DNA of 64,000 nucleotides from an uncultured Granulosicoccus sp. (GCA_947499955.1 CANMQI010000007.1:310001-374000); one strand, 5' to 3'; positions 19,488 to 29,231 are shown, counted from the first letter of the stretch. The notes: a model not told the origin generated them from the sequence alone. Numbers and translations: made by a program.

Positions 19488-19514
19488 CGCCGTGCCCCTC
19501 ACTCTATCGTAGTC

Positions 19515-19700
19515 ATGCTTGTCGAGATACTCACCGCTATCAGCCTGGTTCTCGTGATTGAGGGTCTATTGCCTTTCATCAATCCTGCTGGATACAAGAA
19601 CGCAATCCGGGTCATGCTGGAACAACCGGATAGTCGCATGCGAATTATCGGCTTGTGCAGTATGATTGCGGGCGTCATCCTGCTAACACTTGTGCGCTGA
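19515..19700 (+). CDS. DUF2065 (YjeT-type) small inner-membrane protein
   Basis: A 61-aa protein with two hydrophobic helices (about residues 3-22 and 43-60) separated by a short basic loop with NPAGYKNAIRVM. The order hflC-DUF2065-hisZ/purA is conserved in gammaproteobacteria, which supports the call. Its function is unknown. The stop is 3 bases before the hisZ TTG start, so the two are probably coupled. Confidence 0.88.
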   Translation: MLVEILTAISLVLVIEGLLPFINPAGYKNAIRVMLEQPDSRMRIIGLCSMIAGVILLTLVR

Positions 19701-19703
19701 GCT

Positions 19704-20924
19704 TTGAAAACCGCAAACGATCCGCGTACCGAACGCTGGCTGCTGCCCGATGGTGTCAATGAACTGATGCCAGAAGATGCCTGGCGCGTAGAAACCCTGC
19801 GCCGGCAGATCATGGACAACAACTATCGCTGGGGCTACGAACTGGTGATGCCGCCACTCATCGAGTACCTCGACAGTCTACTGACTGGTACAGGGGAGAC
19901 TCTCGGGCTGCAGACGTTCACGTTCATCGACCAACACAACGGCCGCTCGCTGGGTGTACGTGCTGATATGACGCCGCAGGTTGCGCGTATCGATGCGCAT
20001 GCCATGCGCAATGACCAGCCAAACCGCCTGTTCTATCTTGGTAGCGTACTGCGTGCGCGCACCGATGGTGCGGGCGGGAGTCGTACTCCGTTGCAGTTTG
20101 GTGCCGAGTTGTTCGGACATGCTGGGCCCTCAAGCGATGCTGAAATCATTCAGTTGATGCTGAACAATGTGCTGCTCTCTGGTGTACAGCCTGAAGAACT
20201 GCTGCTGGACGTGGGCCATGTCGGTGTCTTTCGAGGATTGATTCAGGATACTGGTCTGGACGCGGAACTCTCGGAGGCGCTGTTTCAAGCCTTGCTGCGG
20301 GGATCCTTGCCGGAAATGCAGGAGCTGCTGAAGGCTGCCAGTGTGTCGTCGCAGGTCAGTCAGTATTTTCAGGAGTTGGCAGGTCTGGCGGGGGAGAGTT
20401 CAGTGGTGCTGGACAGTGCACGACAGAGCCTCGCTGGTGCGGGTACAGCAGTACAGGAAGCGCTCGACAATCTGCAAGCCGTGATCGATGCCGTCAAGGT
20501 GGTTTATCCTGAACTTGAATTGCACGTGGATCTGGCCGAGCTGCGCGGTTATCGGTACCATACCGGTATCGTTTTCACCCTCTACGATGAATCGGGTTCC
20601 GAGCTTGCTCGCGGCGGGCGCTATGACGCCATTGGTGAGTCCTTCGGTCGTGCCAGACCTGCTACCGGATTCAGTGGTGATCTGGTCAGTCTGGCACTGG
20701 CCCGACACGCCAAAGGTACTGAAATGGCGCCGGCAGATGAAGGTATCTGGGTGGAATCCGCCATTGATCATGAATTGTGGACGAGAATATGTCAGTTGAG
20801 GCAGTCGGGAGAGCGAGTGGTAACAGCACTGGCGAATACCTCCATGAGTGCCGCAGACTGTCAGTGTGATCGCATGCTTGTCTATCGCGACGGCGCCTGG
20901 CAGATTGATGCCGTAGCCTCGTGA
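19704..20924 (+). CDS. hisZ: HisZ, ATP phosphoribosyltransferase regulatory subunit
   Basis: A 406-aa HisRS-like paralogue that does not charge tRNA; it joins short-form HisG to make active ATP phosphoribosyltransferase, the first step of histidine synthesis. The start is a TTG at 19704 (MKTANDPRTERWLLPDG...). The class II synthetase fold shows ERWLLPDGVNEL, the motif-2-like YLGSVLRAR, and YRYHTGIVFTLY further on. The position between DUF2065 and purA is typical. A short-form hisG elsewhere is expected but not seen here. Confidence 0.94.
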   Translation: MKTANDPRTERWLLPDGVNELMPEDAWRVETLRRQIMDNNYRWGYELVMPPLIEYLDSLLTGTGETLGLQTFTFIDQHNGRSLGVRADMTPQVARIDAHAMRNDQPNRLFYLGSVLRARTDGAGGSRTPLQFGAELFGHAGPSSDAEIIQLMLNNVLLSGVQPEELLLDVGHVGVFRGLIQDTGLDAELSEALFQALLRGSLPEMQELLKAASVSSQVSQYFQELAGLAGESSVVLDSARQSLAGAGTAVQEALDNLQAVIDAVKVVYPELELHVDLAELRGYRYHTGIVFTLYDESGSELARGGRYDAIGESFGRARPATGFSGDLVSLALARHAKGTEMAPADEGIWVESAIDHELWTRICQLRQSGERVVTALANTSMSAADCQCDRMLVYRDGAWQIDAVAS

Positions 20925-20929
20925 TTCAG

Positions 20930-20986
20930 GTTGCCTTGACGATACGGTCGTGGGACGTATCGACATGTTCAGGCAACACGGTTTTA
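20930..20986 (+). terminator. terminator between hisZ and purA
   Basis: GTTGCCT (20930-20936) pairs with AGGCAAC (20971-20977), enclosing a second stem CGATACG/CGTATCG (20940-20946 with 20956-20962). TTTTAT follows at 20982-20987. The structure fits a rho-independent terminator or attenuator for hisZ. Confidence 0.6.
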
Positions 20987-21025
20987 TCATCAACCCCATC
21001 AGTCAATAGAAATTCGAGACAGTAA

Positions 21026-22336
<1,311 letters not shown>

Positions 22337-22360
22337 TCCGTGCTGCTCGCTGACCTTCTG

Positions 22361-22407
22361 CTGGCAGCGCTTGTAAAAGTGCTGCCAGACTTGCAAAGTG
22401 CTGCCAG
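22361..22407. terminator. three-arm hairpin region after purA
   Basis: CTGGCAGC (22361-22368) can pair perfectly with either of two identical GCTGCCAG arms, at 22381-22388 or 22400-22407. The two 3' arms are part of a direct repeat beginning AAGTGCTGCCAG. It lies between purA and a converging minus-strand gene. A run of five A follows on the plus strand, which is a T-run for the minus transcript only upstream of the stem. Confidence 0.45.
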
Positions 22408-22412
22408 AAAAA

Positions 22413-22427
22413 GGGGTCAGGCCTTGC
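22413..22427. repeat. GGGGTCAG motif, possible REP-like fragment
   Basis: GGGGTCAG followed by GCCTTGC (22413-22427), next to the purA hairpin. A second GGGGTCAG occurs at 45162. Strings of this kind commonly flank REP-associated transposases in proteobacteria (general knowledge); no transposase is nearby here. Confidence 0.25.
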
Positions 22428-22488
22428 GTCTGGCTGTAGGCGTCAGCCAACTACAAGTGCGCGTGCCTGGCCCGGCTCCACTCTCTCC

Positions 22489-23490
22489 TCAAGCCTCTTC
22501 GGTCTCTGTTCTGGTGCCGGTCTGCATGGTAGACAGCGCATTGTCGAGCTGACGTTTGACCTTGTCGAAATCCTTTTCCAGGCGCTGCCTTTCGGCTCTT
22601 TCACGACGTGCGATCTTTTCTGCAATTCGCTGACCGTGACGGGCATGGCGCATCACTGAAATAGCGTCCTTGACCACCACTCGGGTTCTTTCGTGAGCCT
22701 GCTTTTCGGCGTCGATGACCGCTTTTTGCGCGATCACCAGCTTCTGCAGTTTCATCTTGTCAGAGCGCAACCTGACAACCATCTCGGCCAGCTCGGTGCT
22801 GCTTCTGGCTGGAAGATTCTCGCGAGAATAATCCTGAATGGCGGGTTCTTCCAGAATTCCCTCTCGGGCTATGGCAATGGCCTTTTCAAGAGGATTGTAG
22901 AGATCACCCGCAGACTCGCCGGGCTCGGACGAGTATTGTTCGTTGCCGATATCGTGGAAGTCGACCAGGTCGTCAAGAGTCTCCAGTTGCTCTCCAACGC
23001 TGAGTGTCTGGTCGAGTGCTGACCCTTCAGTATTGCCTTCCTGGCTATGCAGGCTGGTCGCGACAGCCTTGGTGCTGGGTGAGGGCATGCTGCCGGGACG
23101 TACGGCCGCGTCGTCGGTGTCTGCCGCAATATTCTGTTGCTCTGTCGTGGAGCTCTCTTCGCTGGCACTGTCTTTGGTTGTGGAGGGCTTGTTGCTGCCT
23201 GCCGTCAGATGAATGATCAGTGTATAGAGGGCAAACGGAATCAGCAGCGCTGCCGAGATCACCCAGCCTTGAGCCAGTGAGGGCAGCTCGGGTAGTGGCC
23301 AGGCGATGGTGATTGCGGTTGCCAGAAACAGAATGACAGCGAAGGCGCGGAAGAACAACACGCGGCTGCGCAGGCGTCGTTGATAGCGTCGGGATCTGTA
23401 CTGGTGATTGCCTCTGGTGGAGACGAGTGACCCCTGCAGCAGGATCACGATAGCCAGCGCCGGTAGCAAGTACAACGCAGAAAACGTCAT
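22489..23490 (-). CDS. uncharacterised membrane protein with C-terminal coiled coil
   Basis: A 333-aa protein I do not recognise. I chose ATG 23490 (MTFSALYLLPALAIVILL). Three predicted membrane segments lie at about residues 5-20, 45-63 and 73-95, with an Arg/Tyr-rich cytoplasmic loop between the first two (YRSRRYQRRLRSR). Residues 97-215 are Ser/Thr/Glu-rich and probably disordered. The end (about 245-325) is a highly charged coiled coil (LVIAQKAVIDAEKQAHERTRVV; ERAERQRLEKDFDKVKRQLDNAL). The plan suggests an inner-membrane protein that oligomerises or binds a partner in the cytoplasm. It lies between purA and tRNA-Leu. Confidence 0.75.
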   Translation of the reverse strand: MTFSALYLLPALAIVILLQGSLVSTRGNHQYRSRRYQRRLRSRVLFFRAFAVILFLATAITIAWPLPELPSLAQGWVISAALLIPFALYTLIIHLTAGSNKPSTTKDSASEESSTTEQQNIAADTDDAAVRPGSMPSPSTKAVATSLHSQEGNTEGSALDQTLSVGEQLETLDDLVDFHDIGNEQYSSEPGESAGDLYNPLEKAIAIAREGILEEPAIQDYSRENLPARSSTELAEMVVRLRSDKMKLQKLVIAQKAVIDAEKQAHERTRVVVKDAISVMRHARHGQRIAEKIARRERAERQRLEKDFDKVKRQLDNALSTMQTGTRTETEEA

Positions 23491-23670
23491 GTTTCGGATA
23501 CCCTTGTTCTGCAACGGATGGTGGCATACGCCCCCCGAGAGAACTATCTGCAATATGCGGCCCCCAGACAACCATGCAGCAAATGGATCGACTGGCAATG
23601 ATCCGAGTGTTACATCTGTGGGTGTAGGGCTGCGATTGTAGCGCTTGAAGCCATCAAGGTGTAGGGATTG

Positions 23671-23685
23671 AGACCTTTAAGGTCT
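23671..23685. repeat. 15-base palindromic dyad downstream of tRNA-Leu
   Basis: AGACCTT (23671-23677), one central T, and the inverted AAGGTCT (23679-23685). It lies in the region between the membrane/coiled-coil gene start and tRNA-Leu, so it may be an operator or part of the tRNA 3' processing and termination region. Two other short stems (CGCTCT/AGAGCG at 23714-23732; TCAGAC/GTCTGA nearby) follow the tRNA on its strand. Confidence 0.35.
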
Positions 23686-23732
23686 TGATCAGACTATGTA
23701 AGTGTCTGATATACGCTCTATACTCAAGAGCG

Positions 23733-23818
23733 TGGTGCCGAGAAGAGGACTTGAACCTCCACATCCAAAGGATACATGCACCTGAAGCATGCGCGTCTAC
23801 CAATTCCGCCACCTCGGC
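23733..23818 (-). tRNA. tRNA-Leu(CAG)
   Basis: An 86-nt class II tRNA on the minus strand. The acceptor stem GCCGAGG pairs with the 3' strand TCTCGGC (one G-T wobble), followed by discriminator A and encoded CCA. The D-loop TGGCGGAATTGGTAGAC, the anticodon stem CATGC/GCATG with loop TTCAGGT (anticodon CAG), a long variable arm, and the T-arm GGTTCAAGTCC are all present. It reads CUG. A strong promoter lies upstream. Confidence 0.97.
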
Positions 23819-23854
23819 CCGAAGTGTCGCCCAACTCGTCGTTGGGAAGCGCGT

Positions 23855-23883
23855 AATGTACACAAGCTTTTTTCTTTAGTCAA
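23855..23883 (-). promoter_or_regulatory. sigma-70 promoter of tRNA-Leu
   Basis: On the minus strand, TTGACT (23883-23878), 17 bases, then TACATT (23860-23855), followed by a GC-rich discriminator typical of stringently controlled stable-RNA promoters. The start site would be about 30 bases before the mature tRNA 5' end. Confidence 0.75.
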
Positions 23884-23973
23884 CAACTTCTGCAAAACAA
23901 TTACAGTTGATGCCCACTTGAACGTTGCGCTTTGGCGTACCCTTGAACACATCATGAATTTATATCGAGCATA

Positions 23974-26900
23974 ATGAGTACAAAAAAACGCGGTAGATCA
24001 AGGTCTGACAACGATCCACACCGTTCGCGCGAACAGTCTCGCTACGATTCTCCGATAGCGAGTCGCGAATTCATCACAACTGTCTTGAAGGAAGAGAAAG
24101 GCCCGATCGATTACGAGACGCTGGCTGAAAAGTTGTCTCTGACAGGAAATGCCGATGCCATGGAGGCATTGCGCCGCCGAGTCGGTGCCATGCTGCGCGA
24201 CGGTCAGCTGATACAGAACCGCAAGCGCGGTCTGGTGCCAGTGGATACCGAGGCACTGATCGCCGGTCGTATCAGTGCGCATCCCGATGGCTTCGGTTTT
24301 GTCATTACTGATGATGATGACAAGGACGTATATCTGAACGGCAAACAGATGCGTCAGGTGCTGCACGGCGACCGCGTAGTGGTCTGTGTCACCGGAATCG
24401 ATCAGCGTGGACGACGTGAGGGACGCATCGTCGAGGTCGTCGAGCGTGCCAACAAGACGCTGGTGGGCCGCCTGTCCATAGATCGCGGCACGGTTGTCGT
24501 GTCACCAGACAACAAGCGTATTCATCAGGACCTGCTTATTGCAGCTGGTGAGTTGTCCGATGCCGTGAATGGCGACATGGTGGTCGCTGAAATCATCGAG
24601 CAACCGACAAGACGTCACCAGCCGGTTGGTCGAGTGGTTGAGGTACTGGGGCAACATCTGCGCCCGGGTATGGAAATAGACGTCGCATTGCACAGTCATG
24701 GTATTCCAACCGAATGGCCGGATGCCGTGGTCGAACAAGCCTCTGCTTTCTCCACGACCGTCAATGAGCATGCGGCGAGTAACCGCAAGGATGTTCGCAG
24801 CCTGTCACTGATTACCATTGATGGTGCCGATGCGCGAGATTTTGATGATGCGGTCTGGTGCGAGAAGCTGGACAGTGGCTGGCGTCTGATCGTGGCCATC
24901 GCCGATGTGGCGCACTATGTCGATCCGGGCTCACCGCTCGACCAGGAAGCCATCGATCGGGGGACGTCTGTCTATTTCCCCGGTCGTGTTGTGCCGATGC
25001 TGCCTGAAGTGCTCTCCAACGGCCTGTGCTCTCTGAACCCGGAAGTAGACAGGCTGTGCATGTTGTGCGAATTGACTCTGGACGACGACGCCGTCGTGAA
25101 GAGAACACGGTTTCACAATGGCATCATGCGCTCGCATGCAAGGCTGACATACGATCAGGTCAGCGAGATGCTGACCGAGCCGTCTTCGCCCCTGCGCAAG
25201 CAGCACGAGTCATTGGTGCCGATGATCGAAGAGTTGCACAATCTCTACAAGGCGCTGGCACGGAAGCGCAAGAAACGCGGAGCCATCGAATTCGATTCCA
25301 ATGAGACGCATATCATTTTCGATGAGAACAAGAAGATCAAGGAAATCGTGCCCATCGAGCGAAACGATGCGCACAAGCTGATCGAAGAATGCATGATCCT
25401 GGCGAACATCGAGGCCGCAGCGTTTCTCGAAAAGCACGAGATCCCGGCCTTGTATCGTGTGCATGCAGGTCCCAAGGCTGAACGTCTGGTCGATCTGCGA
25501 GCCTTCCTGGCGCTACGGGGTCTGACACTGGGAGGAGGCGAATCGCCTACCGCTCTGGATTACGCAGCTCTGGCCGAAGACATCAAGGATCTGCCCGATC
25601 GTAGTGTCATCCAGACCGTGATGCTCAGGTCAATGCAGCAGGCGGTATACCAACCGATGAATGAAGGTCATTTCGGTCTGGCGCTGGAGCAGTATGCGCA
25701 TTTCACGTCACCGATACGGCGCTACCCGGATCTGCTGGTTCATCGAGCCATCAAGCATCTTGTCTCTCGCCGCAAGGTGAGCGATTATCGCTATTCGAAA
25801 GAGGCCATGCAGGCGCTGGGCGAAAGTTGTTCATTGACAGAACGACGCGCCGAAGAAGCTTCTCGAGAAGTGGTGTCCTGGCTCAAGTGCGAGTACATGC
25901 AGGAGCATGTCGGTAGTGAGTTCAAGGGCGTGATCTCGGCTGTGACATCGTTCGGTCTGTTCGTCGAGCTGACGGGGATTCATGTCGAAGGATTGGTGCA
26001 TATCACCAATCTGTCGCGCGATTACTATCGGTTCGATCAGGCCGCTCAGGCCTTGACGGGTGAGCGAACGGGCAGACAGTATCATTTGGGTGATACCATC
26101 GTTGTGCGTGTCGCTGCGGTGAACCTGGAAGATCGCAAGATCGATTTCAACGAAGTCGAGCACCAGTCATCCAGAGGCAAGGCTGCCAGAACTGCCGCGC
26201 CAGCCAGGGTGGCCGCAGAGGCTGTTGCCGCGCCGACCGAGCACGCCGCAGATGATCTGCAACCGAAGAAGGTCAAGTCGGCTGAGCAGCGTCGCAAGGA
26301 GAAGCGTCGTCGCAAGCAGAAGCGCCGTGACGCAAGGCGCAAGGAGCAACGTGCAGCAGACAGACTGGCCGCTCAGGGTCAGGGCAGCGCAGATTCGGCC
26401 ATATCGGCTCAGCAGCCAGTCTCCGCGGGCAAGGCTTCGGTGGTCGATCCGGTGATCACCAATACTACCGGTACTCTGCAAGACAGGCCGAATCAGAAGG
26501 TAGCCGTACCGTCGCAGGAGAAGGTGTCGGATCAACAGGTTGTGACCCCGGTTGAGGCATCGCCTGTCTCCGAGTCCGTGACGCCTGCAGAGCAGGCTGT
26601 CGAGCAAAAGGTTGTTGCCGGGAAGACCGTAGCGAAGAGAGCTGCAACCAGAAAGGCCGCATCGAAGAAGTCGGTTGCGAAGAAGGCTGTATCGAAGAAG
26701 GCTGTATCGAAGAAGGCTGTATCGAAGAAAGCGGCTGGCAAGAAGGCGCTCACCAACAGTGCTGTATCGAAAAAGGCGGCAACGGAAAAGCCTGTTGCGG
26801 AAGCAGTCGTGGCCAAGAAGGCAGCTGCGAAAAAAGCGGTAGCGAAAAAAGCCGTAAGCAAGACGGTATCGAAAAAGGCGGTATCGAAGAAAGCCGTAAG

Positions 26901-27501
26901 CAAGGCGGCAGTATCGAAAAAGGCCGTCGCCAGGAAAACGGTAGCCAAGGCAGCGGCATCGAAGAAGGTGGCCGCCAAGAAGATCGCATCGAAGGCGGTC
27001 GTGTCGAAGAAGGCCGTATCGTCAGTCGCTGTTGCGAAAAAAGCGGCGTCGAAGAAGGCGGTGGCCAAGAAGGCAGTGGCGAAAAAGTCGGTGTCGAAGA
27101 AAGCAGTCGCAAAACAGGCAGTGTCGAAGAAGGCCGTTGTCAACCAGCCGGTGTCGAAGAAAGCGATAGCGAAGAAGGCGGTCGGCAAGAAGGCTGTCTC
27201 GAAGAAGGCGATCGCGAAAAAAGCCACGAGCAAAGCCACTAGCAAAGCGCCATTATCGAAGAAAGCGGTGGCCAAGAAGGCCGTTGCGAAAAAGGCGGTG
27301 GCCAAAAAGGCCGTATCGAAAAAAGCGGTCGCCCGAAAGGCAACGTCGAAAACAGCCGCCGCCAGCAAGGCTGTGGTGAAAAAGGCGGCTGCAGGCAAGG
27401 TCGCGGCCAAGAAGGCTGTCGCAAAGAAAAGTGCCGTGAGCAAGAAGTCGGCATCTCGCAGCAAGGCGTCGGTGAAGAAGAAGGCCGGAGACGCCTCCTG
27501 A
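23974..27501 (+). CDS. rnr: RNase R with a long histone H1-like Lys/Ala repeat tail
   Basis: A 3'-5' exoribonuclease able to degrade structured RNA. Domains: winged helix (about 25-95), two cold-shock domains (100-250), RNB catalytic domain with DGADARDFDDAV at 283-294, and S1 domain (about 645-730; the GVISAVTSFGLFVEL block). After a Lys/Arg patch (768-793, RRKEKRRRKQKRR) and a Gln/Val/Ser-rich linker comes a tail of about 290 residues (881-1172). That tail is made of KKAVS-like five-residue units and has net charge strongly positive. Total length is 1175 aa, against 813 in E. coli. The tail is in frame and ends in a normal stop 16 bases before rlmB. Identity of the enzyme is firm; the role of the tail (RNA, ribosome or DNA tethering) is inference. 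Confidence 0.96.
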   Translation: MSTKKRGRSRSDNDPHRSREQSRYDSPIASREFITTVLKEEKGPIDYETLAEKLSLTGNADAMEALRRRVGAMLRDGQLIQNRKRGLVPVDTEALIAGRISAHPDGFGFVITDDDDKDVYLNGKQMRQVLHGDRVVVCVTGIDQRGRREGRIVEVVERANKTLVGRLSIDRGTVVVSPDNKRIHQDLLIAAGELSDAVNGDMVVAEIIEQPTRRHQPVGRVVEVLGQHLRPGMEIDVALHSHGIPTEWPDAVVEQASAFSTTVNEHAASNRKDVRSLSLITIDGADARDFDDAVWCEKLDSGWRLIVAIADVAHYVDPGSPLDQEAIDRGTSVYFPGRVVPMLPEVLSNGLCSLNPEVDRLCMLCELTLDDDAVVKRTRFHNGIMRSHARLTYDQVSEMLTEPSSPLRKQHESLVPMIEELHNLYKALARKRKKRGAIEFDSNETHIIFDENKKIKEIVPIERNDAHKLIEECMILANIEAAAFLEKHEIPALYRVHAGPKAERLVDLRAFLALRGLTLGGGESPTALDYAALAEDIKDLPDRSVIQTVMLRSMQQAVYQPMNEGHFGLALEQYAHFTSPIRRYPDLLVHRAIKHLVSRRKVSDYRYSKEAMQALGESCSLTERRAEEASREVVSWLKCEYMQEHVGSEFKGVISAVTSFGLFVELTGIHVEGLVHITNLSRDYYRFDQAAQALTGERTGRQYHLGDTIVVRVAAVNLEDRKIDFNEVEHQSSRGKAARTAAPARVAAEAVAAPTEHAADDLQPKKVKSAEQRRKEKRRRKQKRRDARRKEQRAADRLAAQGQGSADSAISAQQPVSAGKASVVDPVITNTTGTLQDRPNQKVAVPSQEKVSDQQVVTPVEASPVSESVTPAEQAVEQKVVAGKTVAKRAATRKAASKKSVAKKAVSKKAVSKKAVSKKAAGKKALTNSAVSKKAATEKPVAEAVVAKKAAAKKAVAKKAVSKTVSKKAVSKKAVSKAAVSKKAVARKTVAKAAASKKVAAKKIASKAVVSKKAVSSVAVAKKAASKKAVAKKAVAKKSVSKKAVAKQAVSKKAVVNQPVSKKAIAKKAVGKKAVSKKAIAKKATSKATSKAPLSKKAVAKKAVAKKAVAKKAVSKKAVARKATSKTAAASKAVVKKAAAGKVAAKKAVAKKSAVSKKSASRSKASVKKKAGDAS
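26686..26730 (+). repeat. three tandem 15-bp units in the rnr tail
   Basis: Three consecutive copies of a 15-base unit (GCTGTATCGAAGAAG; the last ends in A) encode AVSKK three times. The surrounding 26.6-27.5 kb is a more diverged version of the same 15-base period. Copy number can change without breaking the frame. Confidence 0.9.
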
Positions 27502-27517
27502 TGGCTTTTCCTGACTC

Positions 27518-28270
27518 ATGACACATCAGTACGTTGGCGGCCTGCATAGCGTCAAGGCCGCCCTGAAGAGCTCGGCGGGGGAGATCGATTGCCTTTTCGT
27601 ACAGAAAGGGCGCCGAGACACCCGTCTGCGTGATCTGCAAGTGCTGGCAGGCAAACACGCCATCGAAGTTCAGGAGGTCAATCGGGCGATGCTCAACGAC
27701 CTGGTGGCCGACGTGCAGCACCAGGGGGTCGTTGCCAGGCTGAAAGGCAGTTCTGCCGGGGTTCGCCGGGATCTGAGCGAATTCGTGCAGCAGCTTTTGT
27801 TCGAAAAGCGAGACACCAGTCTGTTGCTGCTGGTGCTGGATGAAGTGCAGGATCCACATAATCTGGGTGCCTGCTTGCGTAGTGCTGATGCAGCCGGGGT
27901 TGATGCTGTGGTGGTTCCTGCCGATAACAGTGTCGGCCTGACTCCTGTGGTGCGTAAAGTTGCCTCGGGAGCTGCCGAAGAAGTACCTTTGTTCCAGGTC
28001 AGCAATCTTCAGCGAGCGTTGAGTGAGTTGCAGGACCTGGGGGTCTGGGTCTATGGGGCGGCCGGGGAGGCTACCGAAAGCCTTTTTGACCTCGACCTGA
28101 CCGGTCATGTGGCACTGGTCATGGGGGCAGAGGGTCGCGGAATGCGTCGTTTGACGCGTGAGCGTTGTGATCAGCTGTTCCATTTGCCGATGAAGGGCAC
28201 GGTCAGCAGTCTGAATGTGTCCGTGGCCGCTGGCATAAGCCTCTTTGAAGTCGTTCGGCAACGGGGTTGA
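27518..28270 (+). CDS. rlmB: RlmB, 23S rRNA (Gm2251) 2'-O-methyltransferase
   Basis: A 250-aa SpoU-family enzyme that methylates G2251 in the ribosomal P-site loop. An N-terminal L30e-like substrate domain (GGLHSVKAALKS) precedes the SPOUT domain with its three motifs: DEVQDPHNLGACLRSADAAGV near 108, MGAEGRGMRRL near 204, and the knot segment NVSVAAGISLFEV near 233. It lies 16 bases after rnr, the classic rnr-rlmB pair, and is likely cotranscribed with it. Confidence 0.97.
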   Translation: MTHQYVGGLHSVKAALKSSAGEIDCLFVQKGRRDTRLRDLQVLAGKHAIEVQEVNRAMLNDLVADVQHQGVVARLKGSSAGVRRDLSEFVQQLLFEKRDTSLLLLVLDEVQDPHNLGACLRSADAAGVDAVVVPADNSVGLTPVVRKVASGAAEEVPLFQVSNLQRALSELQDLGVWVYGAAGEATESLFDLDLTGHVALVMGAEGRGMRRLTRERCDQLFHLPMKGTVSSLNVSVAAGISLFEVVRQRG

Positions 28271-28286
28271 TCCGGAACCCGAGTAG

Positions 28287-28315
28287 TTGTCACAGTTTGA
28301 AAAACAAGTTATAGT
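28287..28315 (+). promoter_or_regulatory. sigma-70 promoter of the rpsF-rpsR operon
   Basis: TTGTCA (28287-28292), 17 bases, TATAGT (28310-28315). Each element differs from consensus by one base. It predicts an mRNA leader of about 85 bases before rpsF. Confidence 0.65.
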
Positions 28316-28407
28316 TGAAAGGCTTTGTCAACCGGCAAGGTCAACTTCCTCGTCCAGTCATGTGCCCCAAGGGTATTGTGCCGGGCGGTAATCCACAGGG
28401 AGCAATA

Positions 28408-28836
28408 ATGCGCCATTACGAAATCGTGTTTCTGGTCCACCCTGACCAGAGTGAGCAAGTGCCTGCGATGATCGAAAGATATCGCGGAATCATCGAAGCT
28501 CAGGACGGTGTCATTCATCGTCAGGAAGATTGGGGGCGTCGTCAGCTCGCGTACCCGATCAACAAGATCTACAAGGCCCACTACACACTTCTGAACATCG
28601 AATGTGGCCAGCAGGCACTGGACGAACTGACCAGCGCATTCAAGTTCAATGATGCCGTCATCCGCCACATGGTACTTCTGCGTGATGATGCGGTCACTGA
28701 AGCCTCACACCTGATCAAGAAAGACGAGTCTCGTGGTGATGAAGAGCGTCGTGCGCGTAGCAACGACGATGATTCCAGCAGTTCAGATTCAGAGGCTGCC
28801 GCACCTGCAGCGCCTGCTGCTGACGCCGCCAACTGA
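28408..28836 (+). CDS. rpsF: 30S ribosomal protein S6
   Basis: Small-subunit protein that binds S18 and the central domain of 16S rRNA. I chose ATG 28408 ([18 protein letters not shown]), which follows AGGGAG and gives 142 aa; the frame extends upstream without family residues. The core ends near residue 100 and an acidic, Ser/Asp/Ala-rich tail ([20 protein letters not shown]) follows, as is common in proteobacterial S6. It lies 20 bases before rpsR. Confidence 0.98.
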   Translation: MRHYEIVFLVHPDQSEQVPAMIERYRGIIEAQDGVIHRQEDWGRRQLAYPINKIYKAHYTLLNIECGQQALDELTSAFKFNDAVIRHMVLLRDDAVTEASHLIKKDESRGDEERRARSNDDDSSSSDSEAAAPAAPAADAAN

Positions 28837-28856
28837 TTCCACCAGGAGAACTCAAC

Positions 28857-29081
28857 ATGTCACGTTATTTTCGCCGTCGTAAATACTGCCGTTTCACTGC
28901 CGAAGGCATCACTGAAATCGACTACAAGGACCTTGAACTGCTCAAGGGCTTCGTAACCGAAACCGGCAAGATCGTTCCTAGTCGTATCACCGGCACAAAA
29001 GCCCGATATCAGCGTCAGCTGGCAACGGCCATCAAGCGTGCTCGATACGTTGCGCTGCTGCCTTACACCGATCAACACTAG
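28857..29081 (+). CDS. rpsR: 30S ribosomal protein S18
   Basis: A 74-aa protein, partner of S6 in the platform of the 30S subunit. It begins [17 protein letters not shown] and contains the family block [36 protein letters not shown]. An AGGAG Shine-Dalgarno precedes it. The order rpsF-rpsR-(membrane protein)-rplI is common in gammaproteobacteria. Confidence 0.99.
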   Translation: MSRYFRRRKYCRFTAEGITEIDYKDLELLKGFVTETGKIVPSRITGTKARYQRQLATAIKRARYVALLPYTDQH

Positions 29082-29231
29082 AGTTTTCGACTCTGGCTGC
29101 AAGTCAGCATGGTTTTCTCCGATACCGGGTCCGGTCTGTTGCACAACCTTGACCGGGTCTTCCTGTTCGGAGGCTCTGACTGACGTAACAGGGGCAACGT
29201 CGATGCGTTCGTTCAATAGGGTTGGCAGACG

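Noticed and set aside
23733-23818. tRNA-Leu as an integration site for a genomic island
   Set aside because: No integrase, direct repeat of the tRNA 3' end or change in gene type is visible on either side.
26532-27464. 310-aa minus-strand frame that looks like a repetitive hydrophobic (Ala/Phe/Leu) protein
   Set aside because: It is the antisense of the lysine/alanine repeats of rnr; repeated AAG codons read backwards as CTT give false hydrophobic repeats. The same applies opposite 50431-50946.
26614-27490. Short regular repeats that could suggest a CRISPR array
   Set aside because: Units are 15 bases, contiguous and coding, with no unique spacers and no cas genes. The 18-base repeats at 50.5 kb are excluded for the same reason.
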